From NCBI RefSeq assembly GCF_000219625.1, contig NC_018215.1, positions 62,001-126,000 of the forward strand: a DNA stretch of 64,000 bases. The letters are read 5' to 3'. Origin of the DNA: Zymoseptoria tritici IPO323 (Eukaryota > Ascomycota > Dothideomycetes > Mycosphaerellales > Mycosphaerellaceae). Position 1 is the first letter of the stretch; each line of letters begins with the position of its first letter. This document shows, one piece after another, positions 1 to 10,026 of this stretch. The notes under the pieces were generated by a model, which was not told the origin of the DNA, ran no database searches, and saw only the letters and a list, made by a program, of their open reading frames with translations. The position numbers and the translations under genes are program-made.

Positions 1-384
1 AGTGAATTTGTTCTCCTTCCAGTAGCTTCGCTGAGATGTATCGAAGATGCCACCGGCTTCGGAGTTGATCTGACGGCAGGTACGAAGCAAAGCAGAAGAT
101 GGGCCGGTCGCGGTGAAAATGTCAATTATTCTGTTCGTGTCGACATCGGCGAAGGCCAAGGTCCAGACGGCATTGCGCAGCTCAGCCGACAATTCAAGCA
201 GTGGGCACGGCAAGTCGTTGGTGATGACAGTGGGAGAAGAGTCCTCGGTCTGGTATTGCTGGTCTTTCATCGTCGGAGGTGGTGAAGTGGTGGCACCGAC
301 CTGATTGAGATCCGGAGCCATCGGAGAGGAGATCGTTGTCGAAGCGTGCGGGTCATTACCAGAAGGCGAAGCCATCTTGGCCAT
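1..384 (-). CDS. 2EXR-domain protein, 3' end outside window (partial)
   Basis: An open frame runs on the minus strand from an ATG at 384 to the window edge, 128 codons with no stop, so the C-terminus is missing. Residues 1-55 are a Ser/Thr/Pro-rich leader. Then follow CPLLELSAELRNAVWTLAF and, about 25 residues later, LLRTCRQINSEA. This pairing (L-P/S-x-E-L-R-N-x-[IV]-[WY] helix plus LLxTCRQIxxEA) is typical of fungal 2EXR proteins, a large F-box-like family with no established biochemical role. The gene faces away from another 2EXR gene at 769, leaving a 384-bp shared upstream region. Family assignment is good; function unknown. Confidence 0.75.
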   Translation of the reverse strand, partial: MAKMASPSGNDPHASTTISSPMAPDLNQVGATTSPPPTMKDQQYQTEDSSPTVITNDLPCPLLELSAELRNAVWTLAFADVDTNRIIDIFTATGPSSALLRTCRQINSEAGGIFDTSQRSYWKENKFT

Positions 385-768
385 GTGTGGGTGGATGGAC
401 CCGATGTTGTTGCGGTGCGAAGTTGAGCAGAAGAGGTGAAGTGAAGATTCCAGGAAGTCGCAGGCAGACGTGACTCAGCTTGGCGTGGGCGTCGGGTGTT
501 TTGCGCTCGTGAAGTCCTAATTCCCACACTTGAAAGCAATTCCAAGACAACACACAAATCTCTCTTTTCGACAACTGCCGGACTGCTGCCTACCACCCTA
601 TGCCGCTTGTTCGCCATTCTGGACCGGAGTCTTGGATATGAATATTTGTTTTTGATTGCTGACACAGTTTGTCACAGTGATTTTGGAGAAGTGTCCACCA
701 TAAGATGAAGGAAATGCCAAAAGCCAAACGCGAGGAAACGGTACGAACCATAGCTCACTTACATCGTT
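385..768. other. Divergent intergenic region between two 2EXR genes
   Basis: No convincing coding frame. It must hold both promoters, and probably a short first exon of the plus-strand gene. ATGs at 705 and 714 lie upstream of possible donor and acceptor sites, but none of the combinations gives a comfortable intron length and phase together. Confidence 0.5.
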
Positions 769-1674
769 GTGAAGACTGACTGTAGACCTTCGTACCAGCG
801 CCGGAGAGCAAGAAAACAGACCAAGAGTGGCATCAGTAGCCTGTCCCATCGCCTGGGCTCCATTTTGCACCGCAAAGCCTTCAAATCATCCTCCCAACGA
901 TTCAAGCTTCGCCCATCGCTGCGCGGTAACCTCGCAAACAAGTGGGCGTACGCATTCAAACAAGAGGAGATCCGCACACGACCGCCCGCGATCGACCGTG
1001 CATCAGGGAACCAAGTCCAGCAACCGGCCTCTTGTCACCTCCTCGCACTGCCACGCGAGCTTAGAGAGTGCATCTACGACTTCGTGTTCTCCACCGGCAT
1101 CGACATCGGAGCTGAAGTTGCGCTCGTCGGCGCAGAAAAGCCTCTGAGGATGGCAGGACGGACACTCTTGCAAACGTGCAGACAGATACACAACGAAGGG
1201 AGACTTACTTTTTGGTTGGAGTGTCGCAGGTTCTGGCAGCACACCCATTTCACCGCCTCGCTCGACAGGTTCAAGTCGGGCTCAAGTGTCAAAGCAGCGC
1301 TTCGGAGGATCGGCGGAGAAGACCTGGGACGTATCGAGAGGGTCACAATCGATCTACACTTTGACTTCTCGAGTGGTCTCTGTAGGCTGGCGTTGGTGGG
1401 AGGCATCTGGTGGCAGATCTGGTTGCACTCCGGAGTGCCAGAAGATGACAATGACACGCTGCAAGTGCAATTCATTCGTCAGCAGCCGCTCAGATCACAG
1501 GGAATTCGGAAGATCTCTCACAGGTATCAAGAAAGAGATCTAGCTCATCGGTACACGCTGCACAAGACAAGCGTGCCGGTGATCGCAGAGTCTGCTGAGT
1601 CGGTGGATCGGGCGGGCCAGGTCATTTTGGCAGTCTTCGTGCAGTCTCGGCGCTGGCAGGAGCTGTTCCAATAG
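769..1674 (+). CDS. 2EXR-domain protein (5' exon unresolved)
   Basis: The frame is open from about 754 to the TAG ending at 1674, roughly 300 codons. It opens with a basic stretch, then LLALPRELRECIYDFVF, a spacer, and LLQTCRQIHNEGRLTFW, the two signature elements of the fungal 2EXR family. The rest is non-repetitive with no recognised domain. No in-frame ATG occurs before the conserved domain (the first codon of the open stretch is GTG), so the true start must lie in an upstream exon; candidate ATGs are at 705/714. It lies head-to-head with the partial 2EXR gene at 1-384, and the pair may descend from a duplication. Function unknown. Confidence 0.6.
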   Translation: MKTDCRPSYQRRRARKQTKSGISSLSHRLGSILHRKAFKSSSQRFKLRPSLRGNLANKWAYAFKQEEIRTRPPAIDRASGNQVQQPASCHLLALPRELRECIYDFVFSTGIDIGAEVALVGAEKPLRMAGRTLLQTCRQIHNEGRLTFWLECRRFWQHTHFTASLDRFKSGSSVKAALRRIGGEDLGRIERVTIDLHFDFSSGLCRLALVGGIWWQIWLHSGVPEDDNDTLQVQFIRQQPLRSQGIRKISHRYQERDLAHRYTLHKTSVPVIAESAESVDRAGQVILAVFVQSRRWQELFQ

Positions 1675-2272
1675 AAGCAGTTGGAATCTTGCCGCAAAGG
1701 AATGGCATTGACGGCGACATTCGAGGATGGAATATGCCTTTGAACCATCGCGACACCAAGGCAGTATTCGTCATTGAAAATATTTCGAAAGAGAGAACAG
1801 CGCTCGTACAGATAATCGAAGGAGACGTGCACCTTCTGCCTGCGCATAGACTGCCGGTCACAGTACGCCACTGTCAAGTGAATGTGATATGCATGAGGTG
1901 AGGTTGATGGTTTCATCCAACACGAGTGAGGCGCGAGAAGAGTGGTCCGAAATGCCCCGTCGGATTTCAAGCCTCCCTTGTAAACGCCGACGTGCCGTTG
2001 CCCGGACGCTGGTAAACACGGCCCAACCTCAAACACAATCCATCACCAACCCTGAGCGTCTACGAACTCTGCTCTTGGACCTTGACATTCCGTTCTCCCA
2101 GCATATTCCATTCTTCTTGCCACTGAAGCATCTTCCTGCACTCCACCAACTTCACCTCCACGAACCATCAACGGTCAACAGCTCCAGCTCCGGCCTCACA
2201 GTCCTTCCAGCAAGCCCCCACTATCCTTCATCGAGTTCTCACAGAAGCAAACAACCACCACAGTACAAGAGA
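1675..2272. other. Intergenic region upstream of the E2 gene
   Basis: Contains only short open frames in discordant directions and codon use; I see no supported gene. The last 200 bases are pyrimidine/CA-rich, as expected for a fungal 5' untranslated region before the ATG at 2273. Confidence 0.5.
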
Positions 2273-2964
2273 ATGGCGAGCAGGTTGGACACCATCAATT
2301 CCTCCACGGTCTCGACATCATCCGTCAACAAGAGCACTAAAGCGACAATGACCAGCACCAACACAAGCGCCAGCTTGATCAAGCGGTTCGTCAGATCACG
2401 CTCGACATCTCTGCTCTCACTAACATCCACTCTCACAGCCTACAATCCGAACTCATGTCCCTCATGATGAGCCCAACTCCCGGCATCAGCGCCTTCCCCT
2501 CCGGCGCCGACATGACCAAGTGGAACGCCACGATGGAGGGACCCACCGAAACACCCTACGAAGGCCTCACCCTCAAGCTCAAAATCTCCTTTCCGTCCAA
2601 CTACCCGATGTCGCCACCTCAGATCCTCTTCCGCACGCCAATCTACCACCCGAATGTCGACATGAGCGGGCGTATCTGTTTGGATATCTTGAAAGAGGCG
2701 GGACCGGCGGAGGGTGCTTGGAGTGCTGCTCTGCCCACTAGCAGTGTGTTGTTGAGTATTCAGAGTTTGCTGGGGGAGCCGAACAAGTGAGTGAAGGGAT
2801 TTGGGAGAGGTATTGATATGAGGAGAAGTGCTGACGATTTTTCATACAGCTCCTCGCCTCTCAACGGTGAAGCTGCTCTCATGTGGGACCGTGACATGGT
2901 GGAGTTCAAGCGCAAGGTTCTGGCTCGTCACGTCGTGCCGGAGCTGTTGGAGGAGGAGGAGTAG
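2273..2964 (+). CDS. Ubiquitin-conjugating enzyme E2, Ubc11/UBE2C type
   Basis: Model: exons 2273-2385, 2439-2786, 2850-2964; 191 residues. Intron 1 uses a GTTCGT donor, a CACTAAC branch and CACAG; intron 2 uses GTGAGT and ATACAG. Both joins keep the E2 frame: AAG-CG/C-CTA gives KRLQSELM, and GEPN continues to SPLNGEAALMW. Residues 1-35 are a Ser/Thr-rich extension. The UBC fold follows, with YHPNV (HPN motif) and the catalytic Cys in GRICLDILKE, then LLSIQSLLGEPN. LQSELMSLMMS and ISAFP are characteristic of the E2 class that works with the anaphase-promoting complex in mitotic exit. Oddity: an AGPAEG-like insertion of about six residues between the active-site helix and WSA. Confidence 0.92.
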
Positions 2965-3610
2965 GACGGAGAGGCAGAGTCTTGAACGATTGTACTACCA
3001 CCATGCGGACACGGACGATTGCATATTGGCGTTGGGCATTGGTTTTGCTTTGGGTTACTGAGTGTGCATGGCCTGGAGATGGCATTATGGCATTGCTTTG
3101 GTTGCATACGAGCTATGTTGCATATGATCACGGCTGCAACAAGACCAGCATGGCTTCATTTAGCGGGACTCGAAAGCATGGCCGGAAGTCGATGTGATGA
3201 TGCGGATCACTGCGACCTACGATTGTATGCATGAATGTAACTTCTGCTCAGCACTGGTGCATTTTGAAGCTGTTTCTTGACGTCTTTGGTGCATGAATGG
3301 CATGAGAATGCTTCTGATCCTGCGCATTCGGTCTTCCGAGGCGCTCTCTCCTTCTTCCGCCATAAATCAATGAAGGACTGCTCTCGTAGAATTGATGTTT
3401 ATAGGAAGTCCCCTTTCGAGTGAATCGCCTTTAGCAGACGCCAAGCTGCCGGAGTGAAGTCCGCTTTTGGAGCTCCGACGCGATCTTCTTGTCTTGAGCC
3501 AAGGTACGCGCAACTTCACTCTTCCACGACAATACCAACCTCTTTCATCTCCCACGATTGTCGTCCGGTTCTTTCGCCATCCCGAATACCTCTTCACAAC
3601 ATCCGCGATC
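2965..3610. other. Intergenic region between UBC11 and NSP1
   Basis: E2 3' flank followed by the promoter and 5' leader of the nucleoporin gene. The frame that opens upstream of 3611 in phase with NSP1 starts at a TTG and looks like untranslated leader, not protein. Confidence 0.5.
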
Positions 3611-5692
3611 ATGGCCGACCAGAACAACCCACCGAAATTCGCCTTCGGTCAGCCATCAAACACGCCTTCATCAGGTTCACTTTTCGGCAACAACGCATCC
3701 ACATCAGCACCAGCATTCGGGTCAACTCCCAGCACGGCAGGCGCGAAACCTCTCTTCGGCGCGATCACGAACAATACCACCGGCGGTAACACAGCGAACA
3801 CTGGCTCGACCTTGTTCGGGCAATCAACAGGCGCGAGTGGCAGCAGCACACCACAGGCACCACGTCCAGGCAGCGGTTTCCTTGGAGGCGGTGGCTTCAC
3901 CGCAGGTGCATCGACGACTCCCATGGGTGAGCCAAAGACGTCGGGTGGACTATTCGGAGGAGCGCAGGCAGCTGGGACAACAGGAGGTGGAATGTTTGGC
4001 GCGCAGAAACCTCAAAGCTCCGGCGGCGGTGGAGGTAACAGCTTGTCTTTCGGCGGTGCCAACAACAACACAACATTAAGCGGGCAGGCACCAGGATCGG
4101 GATTGTTCGGCAGCACACAGGGTCAGAGTAATACACCAGCAACGACATCGAGCGGAACTTCAGGCGGGCTGTTTGGAGCCAGTATCGGACAGTCGACGAA
4201 TCAAACTCAACAGCAGAATAGCGGTTCCACCATGTTCGGCAGCAAGCCTGCAGCTCCATCAGGTGGGCTCTTCGGGAACACGACAACCAGCGCTGCAGGA
4301 ACGCAGTCTGGCAGCAACACAACCTCTACTGCTCCGCCGACTTCTACTCTGTTTTCCAACATTGGAAACAACAACAACACATCATCCGCAGCTCCCGCAT
4401 CGGCGACTACCGCTACGACCTCTGGTGGACAAACTTCAAGCATCTTTGGCAGCAAGGCACCCGCAGCGCCGACTAGTGGTGGACTTTTTGGAAATCTCGG
4501 CCAGAACTCAAACGCAACGCCTCCAGCGAGCGCTGCTCCAACTGGTGGACTTTTCGGTGCCGCTGGACAGTCCAAGCCAGCCGAGAATTCTACACCGAAA
4601 CCTGCAGGCTCCTCCTTCTTTCCCAGCAGCACGCCTGCTACCACCAGCGCTCCGGCAGCACTGTCTGCGGCTCCAGCACCGAGCATGTTCAGTATGGGAG
4701 CTCCCACCACTACATCCGCGCCATCGTCATTCTTTCCCAGCACCACTGCGGCTTCGACTGCGGCGCCATCAACTTCCTCACTGTTCCCTCAGACCTCGAC
4801 AGCTCGACCCGCTTTGAGCGGAAACGCGGCGCCTTCCATGTTCGGTGCAGCTGCGACTTCATCCACACAGCCTGCAACGACAAGCGCCGCTCCCGCGCCC
4901 GCCGCAGCTTCTACGACAGGACTTTTCGGCTCCTCCACTACGACCACAGCACCAGCGGCCACCACGGCAGCGAATGCATCCACGACCGCACCCTCCGCCG
5001 CCGGTCCCACCGCCGGAACTGGCTCTCGTCTAGCCCACAAGTCGCTCGATGAGATCTTGACGATGTGGTCGACATCACTCACCGCTCACCAAAAGACCTT
5101 CCAGAACCTCGCCTCTCGCACATCAGCCTGGGACCGCCAACTGGTCGAGAACAGCGCGAAGATCTCTGCCCTTTACGGACGCTGCTTCCAAGCCGAGCGT
5201 GACTGCAGCGAAGTCGAGCGTCAACTGGCCAACGTCGAACACACGCAATCCGAAGTCGAGCACTTCCTGGATAAGTACGAAGAGGAGGTGGACAAGCTGA
5301 TGGGCAGCACCGGCGTGGGCGAGGATGGAATAGGAGGTGTCGACGCGGAGCGTGAGCGCACATACAAGACGGCGGAGAACTGCTCTTCTCGACTGGGGGA
5401 GCTGAGCACGAGCTTGACGGATATGGTGGATGAGATCAACGTGACGAGCGAGAAGCTTTCGGGACACAACAAGGATAAGGAGAGTCAGGCTAGTGGTGAT
5501 CCGTTGAGACAGATTGTTGGCGTGCTCAACCGGCATTTGTCGCAGTTGCAGGGTATTGGGACTGGTGCAAACAATTTGCAGGAGAAGGTCGCTGCTGCTC
5601 AGCGGGAGGCGAGGAGTCTGAGTACGCAGGGTCTGAATGGCGGAGGTGCGTGGGTGGAGGACTTTGGGAGGAGTTATCTGGGCAGGAGATGA
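3611..5692 (+). CDS. NSP1: FG-repeat nucleoporin, Nsp1/Nup62 family
   Basis: Intronless, 693 residues; I start at ATG 3611 (MADQNNPPKFAFGQ) because the upstream in-frame stretch has no ATG. Residues 1 to about 470 are low-complexity Gly/Ser/Thr/Ala/Gln with many GLFG, LFG and FG cores, as in FG nucleoporins that form the permeability barrier of the nuclear pore. From about residue 475 (KSLDEILTMWSTSLTAHQ) to the end is the coiled-coil Nsp1_C domain, which in known complexes anchors the protein with Nup57/Nup49 (Nup54/Nup58) and Nup82. The charged KPAFSFG-type repeats of yeast Nsp1 are largely absent; GLFG/LFG types dominate. It converges on the GH43 gene. Confidence 0.93.
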   Translation: MADQNNPPKFAFGQPSNTPSSGSLFGNNASTSAPAFGSTPSTAGAKPLFGAITNNTTGGNTANTGSTLFGQSTGASGSSTPQAPRPGSGFLGGGGFTAGASTTPMGEPKTSGGLFGGAQAAGTTGGGMFGAQKPQSSGGGGGNSLSFGGANNNTTLSGQAPGSGLFGSTQGQSNTPATTSSGTSGGLFGASIGQSTNQTQQQNSGSTMFGSKPAAPSGGLFGNTTTSAAGTQSGSNTTSTAPPTSTLFSNIGNNNNTSSAAPASATTATTSGGQTSSIFGSKAPAAPTSGGLFGNLGQNSNATPPASAAPTGGLFGAAGQSKPAENSTPKPAGSSFFPSSTPATTSAPAALSAAPAPSMFSMGAPTTTSAPSSFFPSTTAASTAAPSTSSLFPQTSTARPALSGNAAPSMFGAAATSSTQPATTSAAPAPAAASTTGLFGSSTTTTAPAATTAANASTTAPSAAGPTAGTGSRLAHKSLDEILTMWSTSLTAHQKTFQNLASRTSAWDRQLVENSAKISALYGRCFQAERDCSEVERQLANVEHTQSEVEHFLDKYEEEVDKLMGSTGVGEDGIGGVDAERERTYKTAENCSSRLGELSTSLTDMVDEINVTSEKLSGHNKDKESQASGDPLRQIVGVLNRHLSQLQGIGTGANNLQEKVAAAQREARSLSTQGLNGGGAWVEDFGRSYLGRR

Positions 5693-5951
5693 GTGTGATG
5701 GGAGTCGAATGTCACGACTGAGAATTGGCGGATATCACGAGAGTAGATGGTCTGGGATGCGGAGATCGAGGCTCATAAGGGACAGGATCAGACAGGGATC
5801 ACAGGAAGGTCGGCATGCCATCCAGCATGATGTACCAACAATTACCACACGAAATCCGGCTTCGCCTGGGCTGAGAAAGCCGACGGAAGGCCAGGAGATA
5901 GATGAATGAAAAGCGTCCTGCTCCTCTGCATATCAAAGTGCTGTTCAACAC

Positions 5952-7484
5952 TCACCTTGTGTCCTCATAAACCAGCACCCCTTCCACCAAAACCTCCTCC
6001 CCACTGCCTAGATCCAACACCTCCAACTCCACTTCACTCCCTCCCTTCACCTCCATCGTCAACGGCGCCCGCTGCGAGAACCCACTTCCCCGCGTCGTCT
6101 CCAACGCCGCCCATCCAGTAACTTCCACCCCATCGACGTTCGCCCGCGCGTGCTTGAACGCATTCTTCGGCCCGTTGTACGTGTATTGGATATACACCAC
6201 TTTCTTCCCCGCCTTGCCAGTCGTCGGCCACGTAAACGTAAACTTCGTCGCGGAAGGGGTCACTTTCGCCGCTTTCCCACCCGGACAATCGGTCGACGCA
6301 CAGTCCACCAACTGCTCCTTCGGCGTCGTCGAGTCCGCCGCGGAGATGGTATCAAACGGCAAGTCTGCCACCGTTCCCGATTCGAGATCGAGTGTCCAGC
6401 CGGAGGTGTAGTGCAGCGACAAGGATTTCTTGGAGGGATCGTAGGTGACGGGGTAGAAGGCGTAAGTGGAAGAGCCGAGCTGGGCGGCATTCCAGTGGTC
6501 GCCGAGGTAGAGGTAGGTCGTGGCTTGGGTGCCCTTGATGGTGATGTCGTAGGCGTTTTGGGTGAGGTAGGCGTAGGTTCCTTTCGGGGAGAGGAGGGTT
6601 GTTGCGGACCAGGGGCCGGACATGGAGGGGGCGGTGTGGTAGCCGTTGTCTGGGGTGGAGAAAGGGTCAGCGAGGTGAAGGGAAGATGGGGGTGGCGATG
6701 TAGGCTGGAGTTTCTAGCTTGAGACTAGAGGCGGTGTTTGTAACCATGCTGTAGAGACTCGTCGCTTTTGGGAAAACTCACCTGTCGGTGTCCATCCGTC
6801 TTGAGGACTGAAGAGGAGGTAGTACGTTCCGTCAATGAGGAACACACCCGGAGCTTCCTGAAAGACGCCTTTGAATGTGTACTCCGACTTGACAACATTG
6901 TAGTAATCCTCGTCGAGACTGGCAATCTCAAAGTCGGCGTTGCCATTCGTCGCAAAGATGAGGTACGCAATCGAGGTGCTCGGATCCTTGTAGATCGTCA
7001 TATCCCGCGACTGCTGCCCGAGAGGATTGAAGTTTCCCTTCCAGGTATACGGCCCATTGACAGTCTTACTCGTCGCCACGCCAGTCCAAGCGGCGCCATA
7101 GTTGGAGGTGTCGCCGTGGAACCACATTACATACTCCTTGTTTTTGTCGTTGTAGATGACTTTTGGTCGTTCGACGATGTTGGAGGAGGAGATGTTGGAT
7201 CCTGAGATGGGCGACAAGACGTGGCCTTGAGCGGTCCATGTCGTCAGGTCGGGTGACGAGTAGCAGTTGACGCCTTGGAAGGTTCCGCCTGTGCTTTTGT
7301 CTTCGCCGAACCAGTACCAGTTGCTATCCGAGGAGTCTGCGCTGCGGATTATGTTGCCGCCGTGAGCTTGGATCAGGTTACCAGCGGTGTCGGTCATGTT
7401 CAAGAGAGGGAAGAAAGTTGCAGCATTGGAGAGAGGGAGGAGGAAGAGAAGTACTGTCATCCTTGAAGCCATGGTCGCGAACAT
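5952..7484 (-). CDS. Secreted glycoside hydrolase family 43 protein (galactan 1,3-beta-galactosidase-like)
   Basis: Model: exons 7484-6782 and 6649-5952, one intron (GTGAGT...CCCCAG), 466 residues. MFATMASRMTVLLFLLPLSN is a signal peptide (an alternative start is ATG 7472). The mature N-terminus has IQAHGGNII and WYWFGEDKS, then VERPKVIYND and QSRDMTIYKD, ending near FLIDGTYYLLFSPQDGWTP. This fits the five-bladed propeller of the GH43 branch that includes exo-beta-1,3-galactanases (subfamily 24-like), where QAHGG replaces the usual first catalytic Asp region. The last ~120 residues are a beta-rich module resembling CBM35, so a binding role is possible but unproven. Likely substrate: plant arabinogalactan side chains. 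The next gene handles arabinitol-type polyols. Confidence 0.85.
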
Positions 7485-8618
7485 ATTGAAGCTCGCAGTG
7501 ACAACGACGAAAGAATGATTTGAACTCGAGAGTAAGAAATGAATCGACCGCCCTATACATATACATTGACCCGAATGGCAGTTGGACTTGCCTCCCACCT
7601 AATAAAGGCGAAGTCATTAGATCTTCCGTTGTTTGCCTACACGGGTCGACCAAAATAGATCCGGCAGATCCGTCGTGTTTCAAGCTTATACATGACGCAC
7701 GAGTCGTCGATCGAAGTGGTTCCAGAGGGAGTTGCAGAAGCAGATTGAGTCCGATAGCCATACTGGATGAGGACGATTCTCCCCATATTCGCGAATGTGA
7801 AGAGCGGAGGATCAACAGTCCTCGACGAAGATGGAGACGCCCAGTGCAAGTCCTCGATGACAAGGGAAGCGTGATGAAGTCGATCGGTGCGTGTCGGTCC
7901 GGGCACGGGATCCTTGCATCTTGGGCATCCATGTGGGCGAGTTTGTTCTCGAAATATATTTCCTGATCGTCTTGATATTCTTCACAACGCATCCAGACTT
8001 GTTCATACGCATTTCTTCGAGCGGCCGCTGCTCGGACGTTGGTCCATATGGGGCTCTCCTGAGACCTTCTTGCATTCCGCAAGCCTGACTGTCACGAGCT
8101 TCAGGTTGCCGCACCTGATCTTCGCAAGATGGCTTCACGGCCCTTTCTCGACGTTGCAGTGCGCTGTCAATGTGCTGTTCCATGACAATCAAGGACAAGG
8201 CTGCAAGGAAGAAAAGAGCCCAAGTCGCAGGCGTTGATATCGGGATGATTCTTCAAGAGATGTCATCGCTGGCAAGAAACGCAAGAGCCAGGCTGGCGCT
8301 TCGACCTTCCCAATCGGCTGGAGGAGTATATACGCCACACGCCACGGCTTACCCAACATGCACATCCGAGAGGAGACGACACCATTGACCCTTTTTGCCT
8401 AATTCTCCTACCAACGACCTTGGTTACGGTACCCGATTCCACGTGGAGAATGGGGCTATACATATGTACTAGACCAACGATGAGAGGCGTGGCATTCGTC
8501 AGCTAGGTTTCCGCTTTCTTCCTGATTCTCACTTCGCGTTGTTCCTTAGTAGACATTCATATTTGCTACTCACGATTGACTGACGATCGTCAAAACTCAA
8601 GCTTGAACAGTATTCGCA
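7485..8618. other. Shared upstream region of GH43 (-) and polyol dehydrogenase (+)
   Basis: 1.1 kb between two divergent carbohydrate genes. Several frames of 60-230 codons are open but lack domain-like sequence, consistent starts or splice logic; I treat them as chance. It should contain both promoters. Confidence 0.5.
7554..7565 (-). promoter_or_regulatory. TATA-like element upstream of GH43 gene
   Basis: Minus strand reads TGTATATGTATA about 70 bases before the ATG at 7484, a plausible TATA position for a fungal secreted-enzyme gene. Sequence match only. Confidence 0.3.
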
Positions 8619-9873
8619 ATGGCCACCAACGGCATCAACGCGGCGCCCGCCTTTGCTATGAACAAGCCCAATCCCGCGTTGTACACAGATGAGAAGCGTC
8701 AGATCTTCATGAACGACTCCCCCGAACTGCAACCCGGCCCAAACGACTGCGTAGTCCGCATGCGCTGTAACGGAATTTGCGGGTAAAAGGACACACCCTC
8801 CAACCCCACCTTCCAAATCTCCCTCAACTAATCCTCCCCAGATCCGACGTCCACTTCTGGCACACCGGCTGCATCGGTCCCCTCACCGTAACAGCCCCCC
8901 ACGTCCTCGGCCACGAAGGCTCCGGCTCAGTCGTCTGGGCCGGCTCCAACGTAACACACCTCCTCCCCGGCGACCGCGTCGCCATCGAGCCCGGCGTGCC
9001 TTGCTCCACCTGCTACCAATGCACATCCGGAAACTACAATCTCTGCGCGGACGTGGCATTCTCGGGCGTCCCTCCTTTCTCCGGCTCGATTCGAAGATGG
9101 CATGTTCACCCCGCTGCGTTCTTGCACAAGATCCCGGATGAATTGAGTTTTTCGGATGGAGCGCTGTTGGAGCCGTTGAGTGTTGTTCTGCATGGGTTTG
9201 AGAGGAGTCCGATTAAACTAGGCGAGTCGACGGTTATTTGCGGCGCCGGGCCGATAGGGATGTGTGCCCTCGCAGTAGCGAAAGCTTCCGGCGCGGCGCC
9301 GATAGTGATCACAGATCTCGACGCCGGACGACTCGAGTTCGCGACGGAGTTCGCGCCGGGGTGTATTCCTTACCAGATTGTACCGGGTGTGAGCGCGCAG
9401 GATACGGCGGTGGATATTCTCCAGACGATGCAGAAGGCGGGTGGGGACCAGCCGAGGGTGGTGTATGAGTGTACGGGTGTGCAGGGGTCGGTGGTCACGA
9501 GTTGTTATTTGCCGCGGCCGGCGGGGGAGGTGATGGTGATTGGGGTGGGGAGGCCGATTATGAATGAGATGCCGTTTATGCATATGTCGCTTGCGGAGGT
9601 GGATTTGAAGTTTATTAATCGGTGAGTTTGCTCGATGGGAGATGGCATCGTGGGATGAATCCGACTGTGTGTGGAACTCCGCTGATTTTGACGCTCGACA
9701 GATATCATCATTCTTGGCCCATGGCGATCAGGTTACTGCAGCACAAGGTCATCGATCTGCAGCCTTTGGTCACACATCGGTACAAACTGGAGGAGGCACA
9801 GAAAGCGTTGGAGGCGTCGGCGGATCGGAATTCTGGATCAATCAAGATTCATATCGAAGACCTGGAGGAGTGA
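8619..9873 (+). CDS. Zinc-dependent polyol dehydrogenase, L-arabinitol 4-dehydrogenase-like
   Basis: Model: exons 8619-8782, 8842-9621, 9702-9873; 371 residues. Introns GTAAAA...CCCCAG and GTGAGT...GACAG both fall inside codons and restore frame (CNGICG/SDVHFW and LKFINR/YHHSWP). Visible motifs: catalytic-zinc GICGSDVHFWHTGCIGP, LGHEGSG, structural-zinc PGVPCSTCYQCTSGNYNLC, nucleotide-binding VICGAGPIGMCALAVAKASG. The family (sorbitol/xylitol/arabinitol dehydrogenases of the MDR superfamily) oxidises pentitols with NAD+; DVHFWHxGCIGP and the RYHHSWPxAIRLL tail look most like fungal LAD1. Sorbitol or xylitol specificity cannot be excluded. It converges with bleomycin hydrolase, 153 bp away. 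Confidence 0.9.
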
Positions 9874-10026
9874 TAGAGGAAGCCTCTACCTAAACGCACC
9901 CGTGGCGGGTCATTGCATGGGTATTGGGCGGAACATCGAAAGAAAGTCGAAATTTGAAGGATGTAGCAACACACAATGTCATCAGAATCGTAATGTCGTT
10001 CAGAGCATGGTTTCCGCTCTCTCTGC

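Noticed and set aside
7378..8082. 234-codon minus-strand frame overlapping the GH43 start
   Set aside because: Overlaps the GH43 signal-peptide exon in another phase and has no domain-like sequence or better start.
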